Positions 1-12,193 of a DNA stretch of 64,000 nt are shown in pieces. A model generated the notes under the pieces. It searched no databases, was not told the DNA's origin, and was given only the letters and a program-made list of their open reading frames with translations. The stretch is from positions 124,001 to 188,000 of the forward strand of contig VXCM01001469.1 in NCBI GenBank assembly GCA_014773175.1, written 5' to 3'. How positions within the stretch are numbered: the first letter of the stretch is position 1; every line of letters starts with the position of its first letter. The position numbers and the translations under genes are program-made. Source of the DNA: Lucifuga dentata. Its lineage: Eukaryota; Chordata; Actinopteri; Ophidiiformes; Bythitidae.

Positions 1-1908
1 CATCCTCTCGTCGAGGCATCAGCTCCTTTCCCCTCCTAAGGCAACCACATACAGAAAAGGCTGCTTCAGGTAACGTGACACATATGGTATGTAATGCCCC
101 TTTCCCACAAAATAATTACCATGTTAAGAGACAAAATCAGAAAAATAAATTCACTGTGTGTGTGTTTGTGCTCACTGAAATGCCATGGGCCAATGCATGA
201 GGTAAAGGTCCAAATAAGAGAGACCCAGGTGGTCCAAAGTGGTCTTGCAGGCCTCTTCAACATCCTCTGGGTCATGCTTGGTGTTCCACAGCTTTGATGT
301 GACAAACACCTCCTCACGATGCAGAGCCTAGATGGAGGATGGTAATAGTAAAAATAGATACACAAGTGGTTTATTGTTATTTTACAGTTTGAAGCAGGAG
401 AGCATCCCAATTTTATAATAAAACTTTTTCCATAAGAATTTACTAGAACAGCAAATTATTAGATGTTAAAAGTCATTCAATAACCTGACCCAATCATGAC
501 TATTTCTAAACCAATCCTCGGCTGTACAGTAAACCATATTCCAGAAGGTCTATACTGTTTTTGACATTTGTATGACCTGAATCTTAGCAGACTGTTTACT
601 GACACATTATAGTCACATGATAGTAGTTTGTTCATCAATGCTGAAGTATCTAAATAAAACATAAAGCATTTTTACCTTCCCTGGACCAACCCTGACAGCC
701 AGAGCCTCTCCCACCTCCTGTTCATTTCCATATGCAGCAGCACAGTCAATGTGCCTGTAGCCACAATCTAAAGCTGCCAGCACTGCCTGCTTCACCTGAA
801 CATGTGGAAACAGTCTAATTTATAATTTCAATGTTAGAATTTTTTTATGTAGTGCTGCCTTTCATAAGATTTATGACACAAGTAATTCCAGAAAATTGTA
901 GAACAACTATTAAAGTAACAAGGATTGTTTACACTACAGGCCAGAAGTTTCAGGCCATCCCCAGATTTAAAAAAAAAAATCAATACACAGTTTGTTTTAC
1001 AATTTATTGCACAGGAAATGACAAAAATATATAAAATAAATGTACTAATTAGTTTTCAATAAGAATTTGTCACATTATGTAGCCACTATGGCTTAAGAAA
1101 TGATTTTTAATGAAGGCATGCCCAGTCTGTATTAGTGNCATTATGTAGCCACTATGGCTTAAGAAATGATTTTTAATGAAGGCATGCCCAGTCTGTATTA
1201 GTGCGCTGGCACTCCAATTGTGTTCCAACTCCCTTGCCCAAACTCCCTTGCTAATGTGTTTTAACATTCTATTCAATAGCCTGCTGTCTGCCTTCTCCCA
1301 CATCATTTTGTGATCAGCTTGCTACACAGTCTGCTCATGCTGTTGCTTTGCAATCACTCCCGTGTAAAACATGGAGGTGGTTCAGTAATGCTGTGGGGGT
1401 GTTTTGGGGGAGAGAGATCTGGAGACTTGGTCCAGCTTAAAGGAATTATGAAGAAAAAGAATTACCATTCCATCCGTCAAAGACACGTGATTCCACCCAG
1501 TTTACGAATTATTGGTCAAAATTTCATTCTTCAACAGGACGATCCAAAACATTCATAAAATTATTCCAGAATTATGAGAATTATGACTTGGCCAGAGGGG
1601 GCTACTTTGACCAAACCAAATTCTGAACCTGGAATGACTTCAAAGTGCTTTTATGTTGACAAATTCTTCTTGATAACTAATTACATTTATTTTATGTATT
1701 TTTGTTATTCCATGTGCAATAAATTGTAAAACAGTGTATTGATTATTATTATTTTTTTTTTTTTCAATCTGAGGGTGGCCTCAAACTTCTCGCCTATAGT
1801 TTTTTTGTACCTGTCCTGGAGCACTCTTCCATGTACCAAGTCCAACCATGGGCATCTTCTGCCCTGATGAGAGAGTCAGGAAGGCGCTCATCCTCTAACA
1901 TAGATTAA
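1..1908 (-). CDS. akr1a1: Aldo-keto reductase, AKR1A1-type (aldehyde reductase), 5' part only
   Basis: This is an NADPH-dependent cytosolic aldehyde/carbonyl reductase. Four coding exons are visible on the minus strand: 1811-1908 (ATG at 1889-1891), 676-795, 176-327 and 1-35, where the gene runs off the left edge. The joined frame starts [20 protein letters not shown] and stays open across all junctions. The AKR catalytic tetrad is present: Asp44 (in HIDCAA), Tyr49 (AAAYGNE), Lys79 (TSKLWNTKH) and His112 (LMHWPMAF). [14 protein letters not shown] and [11 protein letters not shown] point to the AKR1A1 branch of the family. A strong pyrimidine tract and AG at 1909-1910 sit upstream of the ATG, so an untranslated leader exon probably lies further right; I could not place it. 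The intron 796-1810 carries a Tc1 relic. The NADP-binding C-terminal half lies outside the window. The family is certain; the exact paralogue (a or b copy) is not. Confidence 0.9.
1073..1203. repeat. 65-base direct duplication around a single N (1138), likely assembly artefact
   Basis: Bases 1073-1137 and 1139-1203 are the same 65-base sequence, separated by one N. This matches other single-N junctions in the window and is best read as overlapping contig ends that were not merged. Confidence 0.85.
1340..1558 (+). pseudogene. Tc1-like transposase fragment
   Basis: A plus-strand reading contains [16 protein letters not shown] followed by [12 protein letters not shown] and [10 protein letters not shown]. 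These match the catalytic-core region of Tc1-family transposases, which typically read [11 protein letters not shown]...QQDNDPKHT, with the second acidic DDE residue in the QQD motif. The N-terminal DNA-binding region is missing and the frame ends right after DPKHS, before the last catalytic Glu. The copy cannot make an active enzyme. Confidence 0.85.
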
Positions 1909-2234
1909 CTGACAGAACAAAGACAAAAAGAACAGAAATGAGTGTACACATGTTCACAAGTAGCCCCTGTTCTCCTATGGAACTGGACCCAGTGACACAC
2001 CAGTCATCATGACTAAGTCCTAATACTCTGTTACTGATTATCACTAACATCTGAATTCATTAACTCCTGCACTGCAACACAGGTCATGTTTGTAGGCATA
2101 ATGTACATATACATATGCCTACACACATGCATTTAACCCTCTGGAGACCAGTTTTACTTTTAACTGAAAGTAGATTGCATTTTGTTTGCGATTTCTGCCA
2201 AAAACAACTCGGGTAGAATGAGGCAAAAATGGAT

Positions 2235-2237
<3 letters not shown>

Positions 2238-2289
<52 letters not shown>
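2238..2289. repeat. (GT)n microsatellite
   Basis: About 26 uninterrupted GT units follow GGATCAA and end before CAATCAAG. It lies upstream of the akr1a1-type gene. Confidence 0.95.
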
Positions 2290-2290
<1 letters not shown>

Positions 2291-4095
2291 AATCAAGTAT
2301 GGAATAATTTTCTAGAACCTTTTACCTGTATTTTCCCTGAGATACTTGTTATAGATTTTCCTCCAAAATGAAGAGCCAAATCAAACATCAATAACTTTCT
2401 AGAATCAAGTGCTGAAGATTGTTGACATGTCCTCTCCTGATTAGCTGTGACTTCAGAGCATTAATGATAAAGGCATAATTCATGTAAAAAAAAAACAGGA
2501 AATAAAACCTACAAGGCATCAAGAATCATAACTTAGTAACATGTTTTTTTCACTTTCATCCTCTGATCTGAGAAGCGTTTCAGTGGAAATATAATCGCCC
2601 TGTGAACTCAGCCCTATAGCCATAAATAGCTGATACAGCTATATGGCATTAGTCACAGCATTGTGTTATTGCAGCACATCACAGAGACCATCCCATGCTT
2701 CAGTAATTGCCTCCTTTATTGTTGCCATGTGATATACACACTGTTCATCAACTGCTGCTAGTTCACATGATCAGGCTCTTTTAACACATATCACCTGCCC
2801 TGACTGCAGAATAATGGCTAAAGCAAAAACACTCTAACATGTTGAGCAAATGGTATGGACAATACATATGCAAAAAATACATTTTTAGGTCAAGCCTGAA
2901 GGTTGTAGAGGTCTGGAGGTGTAGAGTGGAGTAAGGATCAGGTCATACCTGGCTCAGCTTTGATAGAAGAACCACTAAATGGCTGAGACTTGCTGTATTT
3001 AAACAGACAGAGGTCAAAGTCTGCCTTCATTTTGTTTATCTGTAACTAAAACTAATGGAAAGTGTCCAGATTCCACTGTACTCATACACAATTACACAGC
3101 ATCTCAGAATTATATCATAGCTAGCATGTGTCTGATTGTAGTAACTGATAGACTAGCATCATATATTACTAAGGAGAAAGAATGACACTTAGAATCATGG
3201 TAATTGATGAGAAACTCAGCACATAGATGAAGTTCACACATTTGGTTTATTATTTGTTTTGATTCTGAAAAGATCATAAACATTGTCAAATGCACATAAG
3301 CAGTGACAGTGAGTCTTTCAGTACATGTGCATTCTGGTTTTAGCCACAGTCCAGCATCCTGCATATAGGCTCTGGCAGGCAGGACACTCACTCAGCCAGG
3401 TCATTCAAGTCTCTCTGATAAGCTTATAGTTTTATCAGTACCTCATATGACATAAAAGTGCATTTAGCATTCAAACCTTTTTCCACACATGATATATATC
3501 ACCTAATTGAGCTTTCTGCATAAACATACATGATATATTTGCTGTAAACTACAGGAGGAAGCGCTGAAGAGAGCTTGTATGCCCCCTGCCAGCAGAGACA
3601 GAGAACAGCTGCTGCTTTACAAAACCTGTTTTCCTAAACAGGGTTTCTACACGAAAACCCCCCCCAAAAAAACAAACAAAACAAAACAAAACAGATATTT
3701 CATGTACAGAAGATATAGAGGCAATTATTAAATCACAAATGTAGGACTCCATGAAACCCAAAATAGACTCCAAGGTGGTCTGTTTTTGGCACTGCTTACT
3801 GTAGCACCGAGACATGGCCTTCAAATGGCACAAGAAAAAGCAGAATATGCACAGCAAAGCTGGATTTCCCAGAGGAAGCTTAGGTATTCACTATGGACTT
3901 TAGCTACAGTGAAAGAACAGAAATTCATTTCATGCTAAGAACCTTCTAGGAAATCCACTTTGTACTTTAGGGCACTTTTCAGGGAAAAATTGGCAAAATG
4001 TTTCAATCTTATATCACATGCCTCACTACCTTAAAGCCTTCCTTGCCTTTCCTTACATACAATATGGTGACAGACTTTTCATTGCTTACTTCTTG

Positions 4096-4101
4096 TTTAT
4101 T
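4096..4101 (-). terminator. Candidate poly(A) signal for dnajb5
   Basis: TTTATT on the plus strand is AATAAA on the minus strand, about 980 bases past the dnajb5 stop. It was chosen only as a canonical hexamer on the right strand. Transcript ends are not visible in genomic sequence. Confidence 0.3.
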
Positions 4102-5083
4102 AATTACTGGGTTAGCAGCTCCCAGAACTAATGTCACAGCATATGGCTTGGATTGCTGCGCCCCTTTTACTATGTACACCTTACATGGCTGTTAATTTTA
4201 CTATGTGTTCGTGTGTGTGGTATGACACCAGGCTAAGGCACCTAAATGTCCCTCAGATTGTGAGCGTGGCTATTCAATTCAGAGAAGCCAGAAAGCTCAA
4301 AGCACCAATGTTATGTGCAGATTGTGGTTTCCTGCTGTTGTGATTGTCATTCCCAGAATTTCCAATGCAGTTGAAATATGCAACTATTATCTGTATTGTA
4401 CGTTATGGTTTTTCATGCTTTAGAATAGAACTCATTTTGGGGGAGACAGATCATACTAAACAGACTTTAGGCATGATGCTTTAAGAACTAAAGCAGGTGG
4501 CAGGGAGGGTTAAAGTTCAAACTGGGATATGCACTGAACACACACCACTGAAGTTGCTGGTACGCTCAAGGTGAAAATATATAATCCCATTTTAAACTTT
4601 CTTTGGAAAAAAGAAAATGCTGGAAAATGTCTTTTTTAAAAAAAAACAAAAACAAAAAATATATATATATATCATACACGTCATCCTATCACAAAAAGAC
4701 AAGGATCAGAGAAAGCTGGACAGCATATAAAACCACTGATAAATCTGTAAAAAACACAGTTAAAAAAAGTAGTTCTGGTAAAAGCCAACTTTGTGCTGAG
4801 CCCATCCTCAGAACCACATCACTGTTTGGGTGCCCGTTTGTGCTTGAGCCTAAAGACACAACAAACACAAATAAACGCATCCTAATACCTCAGTTCCTCT
4901 TGGCATTCCTCCCTCACCCTCCCATTTTTAAGTCCCTACAAATAACATTGTCTGTTTACTGCTGCGTACATGAACACAGGATATGAGGACTGGAATGGGA
5001 AAGGATCAAAATAGTAACAGAATGGAGGAGCATTGTGGGTTGATTCTGTGTGTGTGTGGGTAGAAGTTTTGAGATGAGTCTTC

Positions 5084-5465
5084 TTATGACTGTGGGAGAT
5101 GTTGTCTGATAATTTCTCTGGACTGAGGGGGGATCCTGTCAGGAAAACGGACTGAAAACTCCACGATGAGGTCACCGCGCTGTGACGGGCTCTTGGGAAA
5201 AGGAAGGCCTTCCCCTCTTAGTCGCTTCACCGTCCCTGGCTTGATGATCTCATTACAGGGGAGTGAGATGACACGGTTATCCAGCGTGGGAATGCTGAGC
5301 GTGCAGCCACACAGTGCCTGCAGGGGAGATTGAAAGGGTTAATATCTCTCTAGCAGCAACAAAATGCTAAAGCCATGAACGTATAGATGACTTCATGTTT
5401 CCATGACCAAAACCTTTAGTTTATCTTCCTCCAACATCTCACTCTAATAAGTCAAGCTGCCATGT

Positions 5466-5500
<35 letters not shown>

Positions 5501-5861
5501 CTGTGTGTGTGTGTGTGTTTGAGAGACAAAGAGAAAGAAAATGCCCTACTGACAAAAGTTGTTTCTGCTGACTAAAGCACTGTAGTGTCAACAGAACATA
5601 TTTGGAAGTAAGAACATTAGCAAAACATGACTTGATGGCAGAAAAGGTTGTCCAGTCTTTGATACTCAGTATAATGTGTGTGTGCGGTGTGCGGGNCGAG
5701 TATGTCTGACTTGGATGGGTTACAGATAGCACAAGGGACTAACTAATTTTAGCAACGGCCTCATAGCTGGGGCTAATGAAGTGAGGCAGGAATCGGCTGA
5801 GCTCGTAAATACTTGCAGACCTTGTCAAATGGGCTGGCAAGATGGGGAGAACGCGCGCGCG

Positions 5862-5911
<50 letters not shown>

Positions 5912-8900
5912 GCCTCACCTCCTTATCGCAGTGCCTAATGAATCCAGTCAGAGTGCAGAGAGAGCTAAGCTAAACATGGAGACCTACGGTTATCACGACT
6001 TCACAGCTTTTCCAGGAAGCATCATTCACTGCATTTACTTTGAATAGAAAGAAGATCTATTTAAATACATGACTCTGTGAGTGAACTACAAGCTTTTTCT
6101 TATGGAATGCTTTCCAACAACTGTTAGAAAGTGTTTCATAAAACAAAATAAGGTCAATAAACAAAATCTATGGAGGAGCAGAGAAAGAAAGAAATATAAG
6201 AAAAGAACACTGAATAGGATTCTGAGAAGTACTTCAAATGATCTGGCTGTTCTGATCCTGACACCTTTTGTTTCTTGCCCTTGGAACAAGGAGCTTGGTT
6301 TTTGTCACAAGATCTCAGGCTCTGCTCTGGCTTAAAAAGGATTGAAAATTCAGATTTGTAGCTTCAGAAATTAGCAGTAAATCCTTAACATTAAATCCTT
6401 AACATTAAATGGAAATTCCCTATCTGAGGAGAAACATTTGCTTAGCAACATCCAACACTGAATTCTAGAGACATATGTATGCTGCCCAGCATAACACAAA
6501 AGGCATAAAAGACTCTTAATGTAGTAACTGTGATTTGATTGGACAATGGTTTAACTGCAGATCTAATCTGTGGTGGTTAATGTTGCTTTGAGCTTCCAAG
6601 GAACTCTAAATGATGTTGTTTATGACACGCCATTCCAACCACAACAATAATAAATAAATACATTTTTAAAGAAGTCAATTTCCCTTGTAAGTGACTTCAA
6701 GCTGGCAACTGTCTGGTGGACCAAACTTTCACGCTTCCTCCTTGGATTTTATATGACGCAAGTGCCATTGGCAAATTCCTCATGCCTAGACTTAGTGTCA
6801 CTGTCAACCAGTGTCCATATTTTAGCCTTAGCTACCAGCTCTCTAAACCAGTTTTTGGGAAAACAATAGGATTTTTTTTTCTTGGTAACTTAGACATCGG
6901 AAGGGTGAAACTTTGGTTCACCACTCAACCACCATCTGAAAGGCACTCACAGAAGAAATGTGCTTGATAGAAATTTACAATTGATGTCAATGGGATTCTA
7001 GACTGACACATCAGAAACAACACCATCTAGAGTCCTTTTGTGGCTGTCTTGCATAAAGACTTCTGGGGGATTTTCATGTCTGGTCTGGTGGGCTTTTGCT
7101 TACATGTAGAGATGGACATGCTTCAGAGGACAGGCAGAGTTTTCCAGTTATGACATCAGCCTCCTTTTACCCACTGCATACATTGCTGATGATTTAGCCT
7201 GTGACCATGTTGGAGACTATTGACTCATCCTCTTTTTATGAACAGTTCCATTCACTAACACAAGTCTTACACACTGACAGGTTGCCATGACACTCTACAC
7301 ACACTGCCAACTGTTCTGAGGACCCACTGATTACATAAGCCTCAGCTCAGACAAGAAAGTTCTAGAACCCACATACACAAGCACAAACACACACACACAC
7401 ACACACACACTCACTTACTTTGAGTTTGATATATTTGTGAGAACACTGTACTGACTTATATTAAGGTCTATGGGGACTTATCCTAATATTAACTTAATTC
7501 TCTATGCCGAACCCTAACTTCTTATGTTCGCAATTATCTTAACCACTAACTTAACTGTGTGGACCAGCCAAAACTGTCCTCATAACTCACTGTTGAGCCA
7601 ATCCTTGCAAGTACAGATGCACCCAAACACACACACGATTGAACTTACTGGTTACTGTTGCTGCATTTTATTACACTGACAGGAGCATGAGATGCATGCA
7701 TGTAAAAAAAAAAAAGTGCATGTTGTCTGATAGACAAATTGAATATTAGAAATTGTAAATGATATCAGAGGTGGAGATGGAGAAAAACTGTCCATTTAGC
7801 AGTTTGAACCCAGCAGCTACAGTTAGCACATTGCTATGATGGGACGTGGGTTTGCTGCTGAGTTGAGTGCAGTCAGTGGTGACAGAAGCTAGAATTGCTC
7901 TGCCATAGTAATGACAGCAGAACACTGTAGAAGCAAGAAACCAGTCTATAGATCCAGGTAAATGTCATTTTCAGGTAAATTAATGTACCAAAGTCTCTGA
8001 CAGCTATGACAGTAAAGGTACTGCGAGGGGGTCTGGACGTGGCCCCTAGCAGCGTCTCCCAGGACTTTGCAATGTAAATTCAACTGAGCTACATGTTTTG
8101 CTAAACTGCAGAGCTTGGCAGCATTAAACAAAGAGAGCTCTCTGGGAGGAGGAGGAGCTGTTCATCAGTTCACCCCTGGGGCAGAAAACAAAACTGAGCA
8201 ACAGAACTGCAACGGATAATCATACAGTAGCAGAAACACGGAGAAAGAATGATGAATCATGAACAATGAAAGATTATTTTGGAGGTAGGCAGGCTGTGTT
8301 CCTATGCTGTATTATGTAGCTGGTGATGTGCCTTCCTACTGCAGCACTGAGTGTTTAGCCAAAGCATCGTATCTGAAGGGAAGCACAGCAGAGCGGTATA
8401 ATATGAACTGGTATCTGCTTTGAATACTGAATCATTTAACCCAGTTCCCTTATATTCCCTGGTTACGCCCCTCCCCCATCGCCCTGTTCTCTCCATTGCA
8501 TTTACCTCCATCCTGTCTTTAGCTGTATCAGACTTAAGTCTCTTATCTAGATGCTGTAGGAGCAGAAGACCACAGGGTTCTGCAAATTCAATTACCACTG
8601 TTTTTTTTTTTTTTTTTTTTTTTTTTAAGAACCAGCTTCTACTTACTGCGATTGAACAAAACTAATGCAATTCGAAATAAACAAGCTATTTGTGCCGTGT
8701 TCAAATTGATGAAACCGCTACCACTTTAAGAGGGAAAATCCTTCAGCTTTGGCTTGATCTGAGAACAAAAAACACTAACATCTCCACCATTTGAAAACAC
8801 AAGCGATTAAGCAGGCCATGCAGGTCTGCGGGTGGCAGCCTTATTAGAGACATAAAAGCTTGTGTAATTCATGAAAGGGCCAGAGCTTTACTAGACCCGT

Positions 8901-11139
8901 TGCCCTTGAGTAGGAGCAGCTAATTAAATATCCTGCCAGTCACAGTAATAGAAGCCTGGACTCACCACTATCATACCACAATCCATCTTTAAGTGACTGT
9001 TTTTGTGCAAACACGCTTCAAGATGCAAAAACAGTCAGTATCCTTGCATGCGTGTTCATAACAGCAAGCACTAGTGTGTTTAGCTTTACATGTGCCTGCC
9101 TGCATATGTATTTGTACAACAGAGCAGAGGAAGAGGATGGTGATGGCTGTGCCGGTCACACAAGGACGCCACATTCCTGCTGCTTCTCTCACACTGCAGT
9201 GGCAGAAACGAAAGCTCCACACTGATTCTGCCCTCCAGCAAGCAACACACACACATTCACTTACACAGACTCTCCCTCACTCATCGATATGATTTATATG
9301 ACCATCTACTCAACACACCTCAGCACCAGGACAGCCAGGGTGTTTGTCCAGTGTGCGGTGATAACAGTGATACAGAGAAAAAGCCATTTTACATTTTTGC
9401 ATGGTTTGTTCCAGTGGAAATCAGCCTCTTAAAATCAACACCATTACTCATATACCTTCAGAAAAATGTCAACTAGATAAGACTGCTAAGATAGACAGAA
9501 GATAGATCAGACGCACCTCTTTTAGACTGATCTTGCACTTATAAATGATATTGGAACCATCTCTCTTGAAGTGGGCGTGTCCCTTGTCTTTAAGCACAAA
9601 GGCTATGTCGGCAGGAATGTTCTCGGGGGTCTCATCCCCCTCCTTTGGGAAGGTGATCTTGGTTCCCTCCTTCCAGCCCTTCTTGATGACAATGTTGAGG
9701 ATCTTGTCCTCTGTCCTCATGCTCCGCCCATCTGGGTTCAGCCTGCGGCGGGTGATCTTCATGCGCTTGGTGCAACCGTGAAAGATCTCTTCCAGCGAGA
9801 CCTTCAGCTCATGAACTACTGGAGGGTCCTGCTGCTTTCGACTGGCCCCCAGACGCTCTGACGGCACCCCTCTCCTCCTACGACCCTCCCCTGGGAAACC
9901 ATTGTTCATGCCCCCGGGGAAGCCAAACTGTCGTCCAAAATGAGTGAAGGGGTCATCCTCTTCCATGTCCATGTCCTGCTCTGCATCGTTGCTGTGGTCA
10001 TTGTGAAAGGAGAAACCGTTGGTACGGTTGTGGCTGCGGTTGGAGCCAAAAAACATGTCAAAGGGATTGGTACCGCCAAAGAAGGAGGCGAAGGTGGCAT
10101 GGGGGTCTCCATGGAAGGTATAATGGTATGATGAGCTGCCCGGAGCACCAGAAGAGCTGCTGCCTCCTGTCTTTAAACCTGAAAGATGGAGAGAAGAATG
10201 TGAGGCTTTAGATGAACCTGTTCACATTCAAATGCCCACCAGATGAAAACACACATTTATATGAACTCAAATACTAGACATAGAAGCCTGTGCAGAAAAG
10301 CCTGATTGTGGGTTACAGCAAAGAGGAGACGAGCCCATGTGGGTGGGAAAAATCTCACAGGATCACTGATCTTCCAACAGTGGTGGTGGTGAAGGAACTA
10401 ATAAAATATCAGGCCACTCCATTTAGCACATACACACAGACAAGACACACACACACACACACACACACATACTTACACGCACACACCTATCTTGACAGAT
10501 GCATGCATGAAAAACCACTCACAAATGCAAACACCAGGCTCTGCTATTCATATCTCAACCATGGCACGACCACGCAGACACAAACACACACGTGCACACT
10601 TCACCAGCAGCTGGTGTGGTCAGACTGTATAAGGAGTTAGATCTGCTAAGCATTACAGACACTACAAACCAAAATACACTCTGACAGCACACACACACAC
10701 TTGCATATAAACCAAAGAAGACGCTTGACTAAAATCCAGCACTGCTTCTCTGTTATATTTGATGCTGAGACAGTTGCTGAGCTATTTCAATAACAACTTA
10801 ATCCATCATAACACCAGCATAACAAGGCTTCATTGACAGATGCCCTGCCTGCACTCCCTGACACACACACACACACACACACACACAAATCAACAGACTG
10901 ACCGGATCAGACCCAAGCGTCCCCTCACCTTCCTCTCCCAGCTGGTCATACACGACCCTCTTCTTTGGGTCGCTGAGCACCTCATAGGCCTCTGCAATCT
11001 CCTTGAACTTCTCCTCTGCGGTGGGATCCTTGTTCTTGTCAGGGTGAAACCGGAGTGCCATGCGCCGGTAGGCCTTCTTGATCTCCTCCTCGTTGGAGCC
11101 CTTGGGGATACCCAGGGTCTTGTAGTAGTCCTTTCCCAT
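5084..11139 (-). CDS. dnajb5: DnaJ (Hsp40) type II co-chaperone, DNAJB5-like
   Basis: Class II J-protein that stimulates Hsp70 ATPase and binds unfolded clients. The coding exons are 10929-11139 (ATG at 11137-11139), 9517-10178 and 5084-5317 (TAA at 5084-5086), giving 369 codons including stop. Residues 1-70 are the J domain, with HPD at 32-34. A Gly/Phe-rich and acidic linker follows ([20 protein letters not shown], then [20 protein letters not shown]). The two C-terminal client-binding domains start near [20 protein letters not shown] and end RDLIVEF-like ...[39 protein letters not shown] and [14 protein letters not shown] favour DNAJB5 over DNAJB1. Human DNAJB5 is 348 aa; this protein is 368, longer in the linker. 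The start is fixed by [10 protein letters not shown] just inside a splice acceptor (11142-11143), so 5' leader exons lie upstream. Confidence 0.93.
5468..5519. repeat. Compound (CT)n(GT)n microsatellite
   Basis: A CT run of about 30 bases is followed, after CCGT, by a GT run of about 18 bases, within dnajb5 intron 2. Confidence 0.9.
5851..5908. repeat. (GC)n(AC)n alternating purine-pyrimidine tract
   Basis: About nine CG dinucleotides run directly into about nineteen AC dinucleotides, with no break in purine-pyrimidine alternation. Such tracts are the classic Z-DNA-forming type. Confidence 0.9.
7388..7600. repeat. Fish dispersed repeat, CA tract plus GGGGAC/TGTCCTCA module (copy 1)
   Basis: A CA tract (7388-7410) is followed by diverged TATGGGGACT, CCTAACTT-rich and CCAAAACTGTCCTCA segments. 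The pattern of a CA tract with GGGGACC...TGTCCTCA and CCTAA-rich filler is recalled as common in teleost genomes. A related copy lies at 13150-13430 and a shorter inverted piece at 51270-51345. Confidence 0.5.
10446..10469. repeat. (CA)n microsatellite in dnajb5 intron 1
   Basis: Short CA run in the intron between coding exons 1 and 2. A second one lies at 10861-10887, about 40 bases past the coding exon 1 donor. Confidence 0.9.
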
Positions 11140-11856
11140 GGCTGCACACACACATACACTCACGGGACTGGGACCCCCTCTACAGCTCAGGCCGTGGTCA
11201 CTGGTGGGATACAGGCTGCTGTTAAGGATCTTAATAGTGTTCCTTGGGGGCAGATTTTTAGACAGACATATGTCTTGGCAGAGGTGGACATGCCAGCACT
11301 CCTCAGGATTTTACTGTGAGGTCTACTGAATGCAAGATTGCAGTAACTGATGCGAATAGAATCCTAGTTTTATGAACTGTTGCTATGGGGATGCAGTTTC
11401 TGCACTGATAGAGTAATGTACAGTATAGTAGAGGAAACCCCAGTATCAGCTTTATCAATGGACTTCTCCGTCTCAGCTCAGCCTGGCAGGTTAAGACAAT
11501 TCTAAGATCCATTGAGGATTTGTCCCCCATTCTGCTGGGTGCAGTGAAGCTGGACAGAGACATTAGTACCAGATGCCCTGGATTCAGACTGCAGTGCTGC
11601 TCTGAGCACAAAAGACGACGGAAAAGCTTCAGTAAGGATTTGACTAGTCAGATCTGTGACATGATTATCTGCAGACAAAGACCGAGCGCGATTATACAGC
11701 CTTTACCCGAAAAACACGAATCCTGAATAAGAATACACCAATAATCACCCATAATGGCGCACCGATATATTATACCGATTTTGGTGGTAGGTATTTAGCA
11801 GATAATAAAAATACATTACATGATATCGAACTGAAATAAGAAGGCACTAGGAGCGC

Positions 11857-12183
11857 ATACCTCCGCCAAGACCAACAAAATCCCCAATAACCAATATTGG
11901 GGATAACAGAGTATGATCTGGATCATCATCAATAAGCAGATCTTCTTTTTGTTTAAAAAACAAAAAACAAAAAAACAAGAAGAGCCATCATTCTAAATTT
12001 CATTGAAATCGCCCCGTTTATAGGATAATAAAAACTTCTTCTGGATCCTGGATCATGATCCGGATCACCTGCGAAATTTAATCACTTCTTCCTCTTGATT
12101 ATCTGTTTGATCCAAATCCGTCCATAACTTTTCAAGATATCCTACAAACAAACAGACAAACAAACGCCTTGGTAGAGGTAATA
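11857..12183. repeat. Dispersed repeat with TACCTCCGCCAAG-type inverted ends
   Basis: The left end reads ATACCTCCGCCAAGACC. The right end, on the opposite strand, reads TTACCTCTACCAAGGCG. Between them are GATCATGATCCGGATCACC, CCGTCCATAACTTTTCAAGA and an (ACAA)n-like tail. I recall this combination from many fish intergenic regions, but I cannot name the family with certainty. Confidence 0.5.
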
Positions 12184-12193
12184 ACATTCCTAC

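Larger units (their letters stand above)
932..1799 (+). mobile_element. Decayed Tc1/mariner-like DNA transposon with long terminal inverted repeats
   Basis: The two ends are long imperfect inverted repeats. The left arm is about 932-1075 (CACTACAGGCCAGAAGTTT...). The right arm, about 1655-1799, reads AACTATAGGCGAGAAGTTTG on the complementary strand. Matching continues inward through the shared segment TTTACAATTTATTGCACA. A TA precedes the left end. The right-hand TA target copy is not clear, which fits an old insertion. The element lies in the first coding intron of the akr1a1-type gene. Inside is a transposase remnant (see 1340-1558). The true length is shorter than shown, because 1073-1203 contains a duplicated 65-base block around an N. 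Confidence 0.85.
1909..5083. other. Intergenic: akr1a1 upstream region and dnajb5 3' region
   Basis: No convincing coding exon was found in this stretch. It must contain the akr1a1-type promoter and leader exon, and the 3' UTR of dnajb5, neither of which can be delimited. Contents seen are a pure GT tract at about 2238-2289, A-rich runs (for example 3661-3692 and 4640-4660), and short open readings without family resemblance. Confidence 0.5.
5318..9516 (-). other. dnajb5 intron 2 (4.2 kb)
   Basis: The large intron between the second and third coding exons holds CT/GT tracts (5468-5519), a GC/AC tract (5851-5908), a repeat relic (7388-7600) and a T run (8599-8626). A lone N at 5696 has no flanking duplication. 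No internal gene was recognised on either strand. Confidence 0.7.

Noticed and set aside
9545..10131. Plus-strand open readings antisense to dnajb5 coding exon 2
   Set aside because: They are mirror readings of a real, family-matched coding exon on the minus strand and have no independent support.
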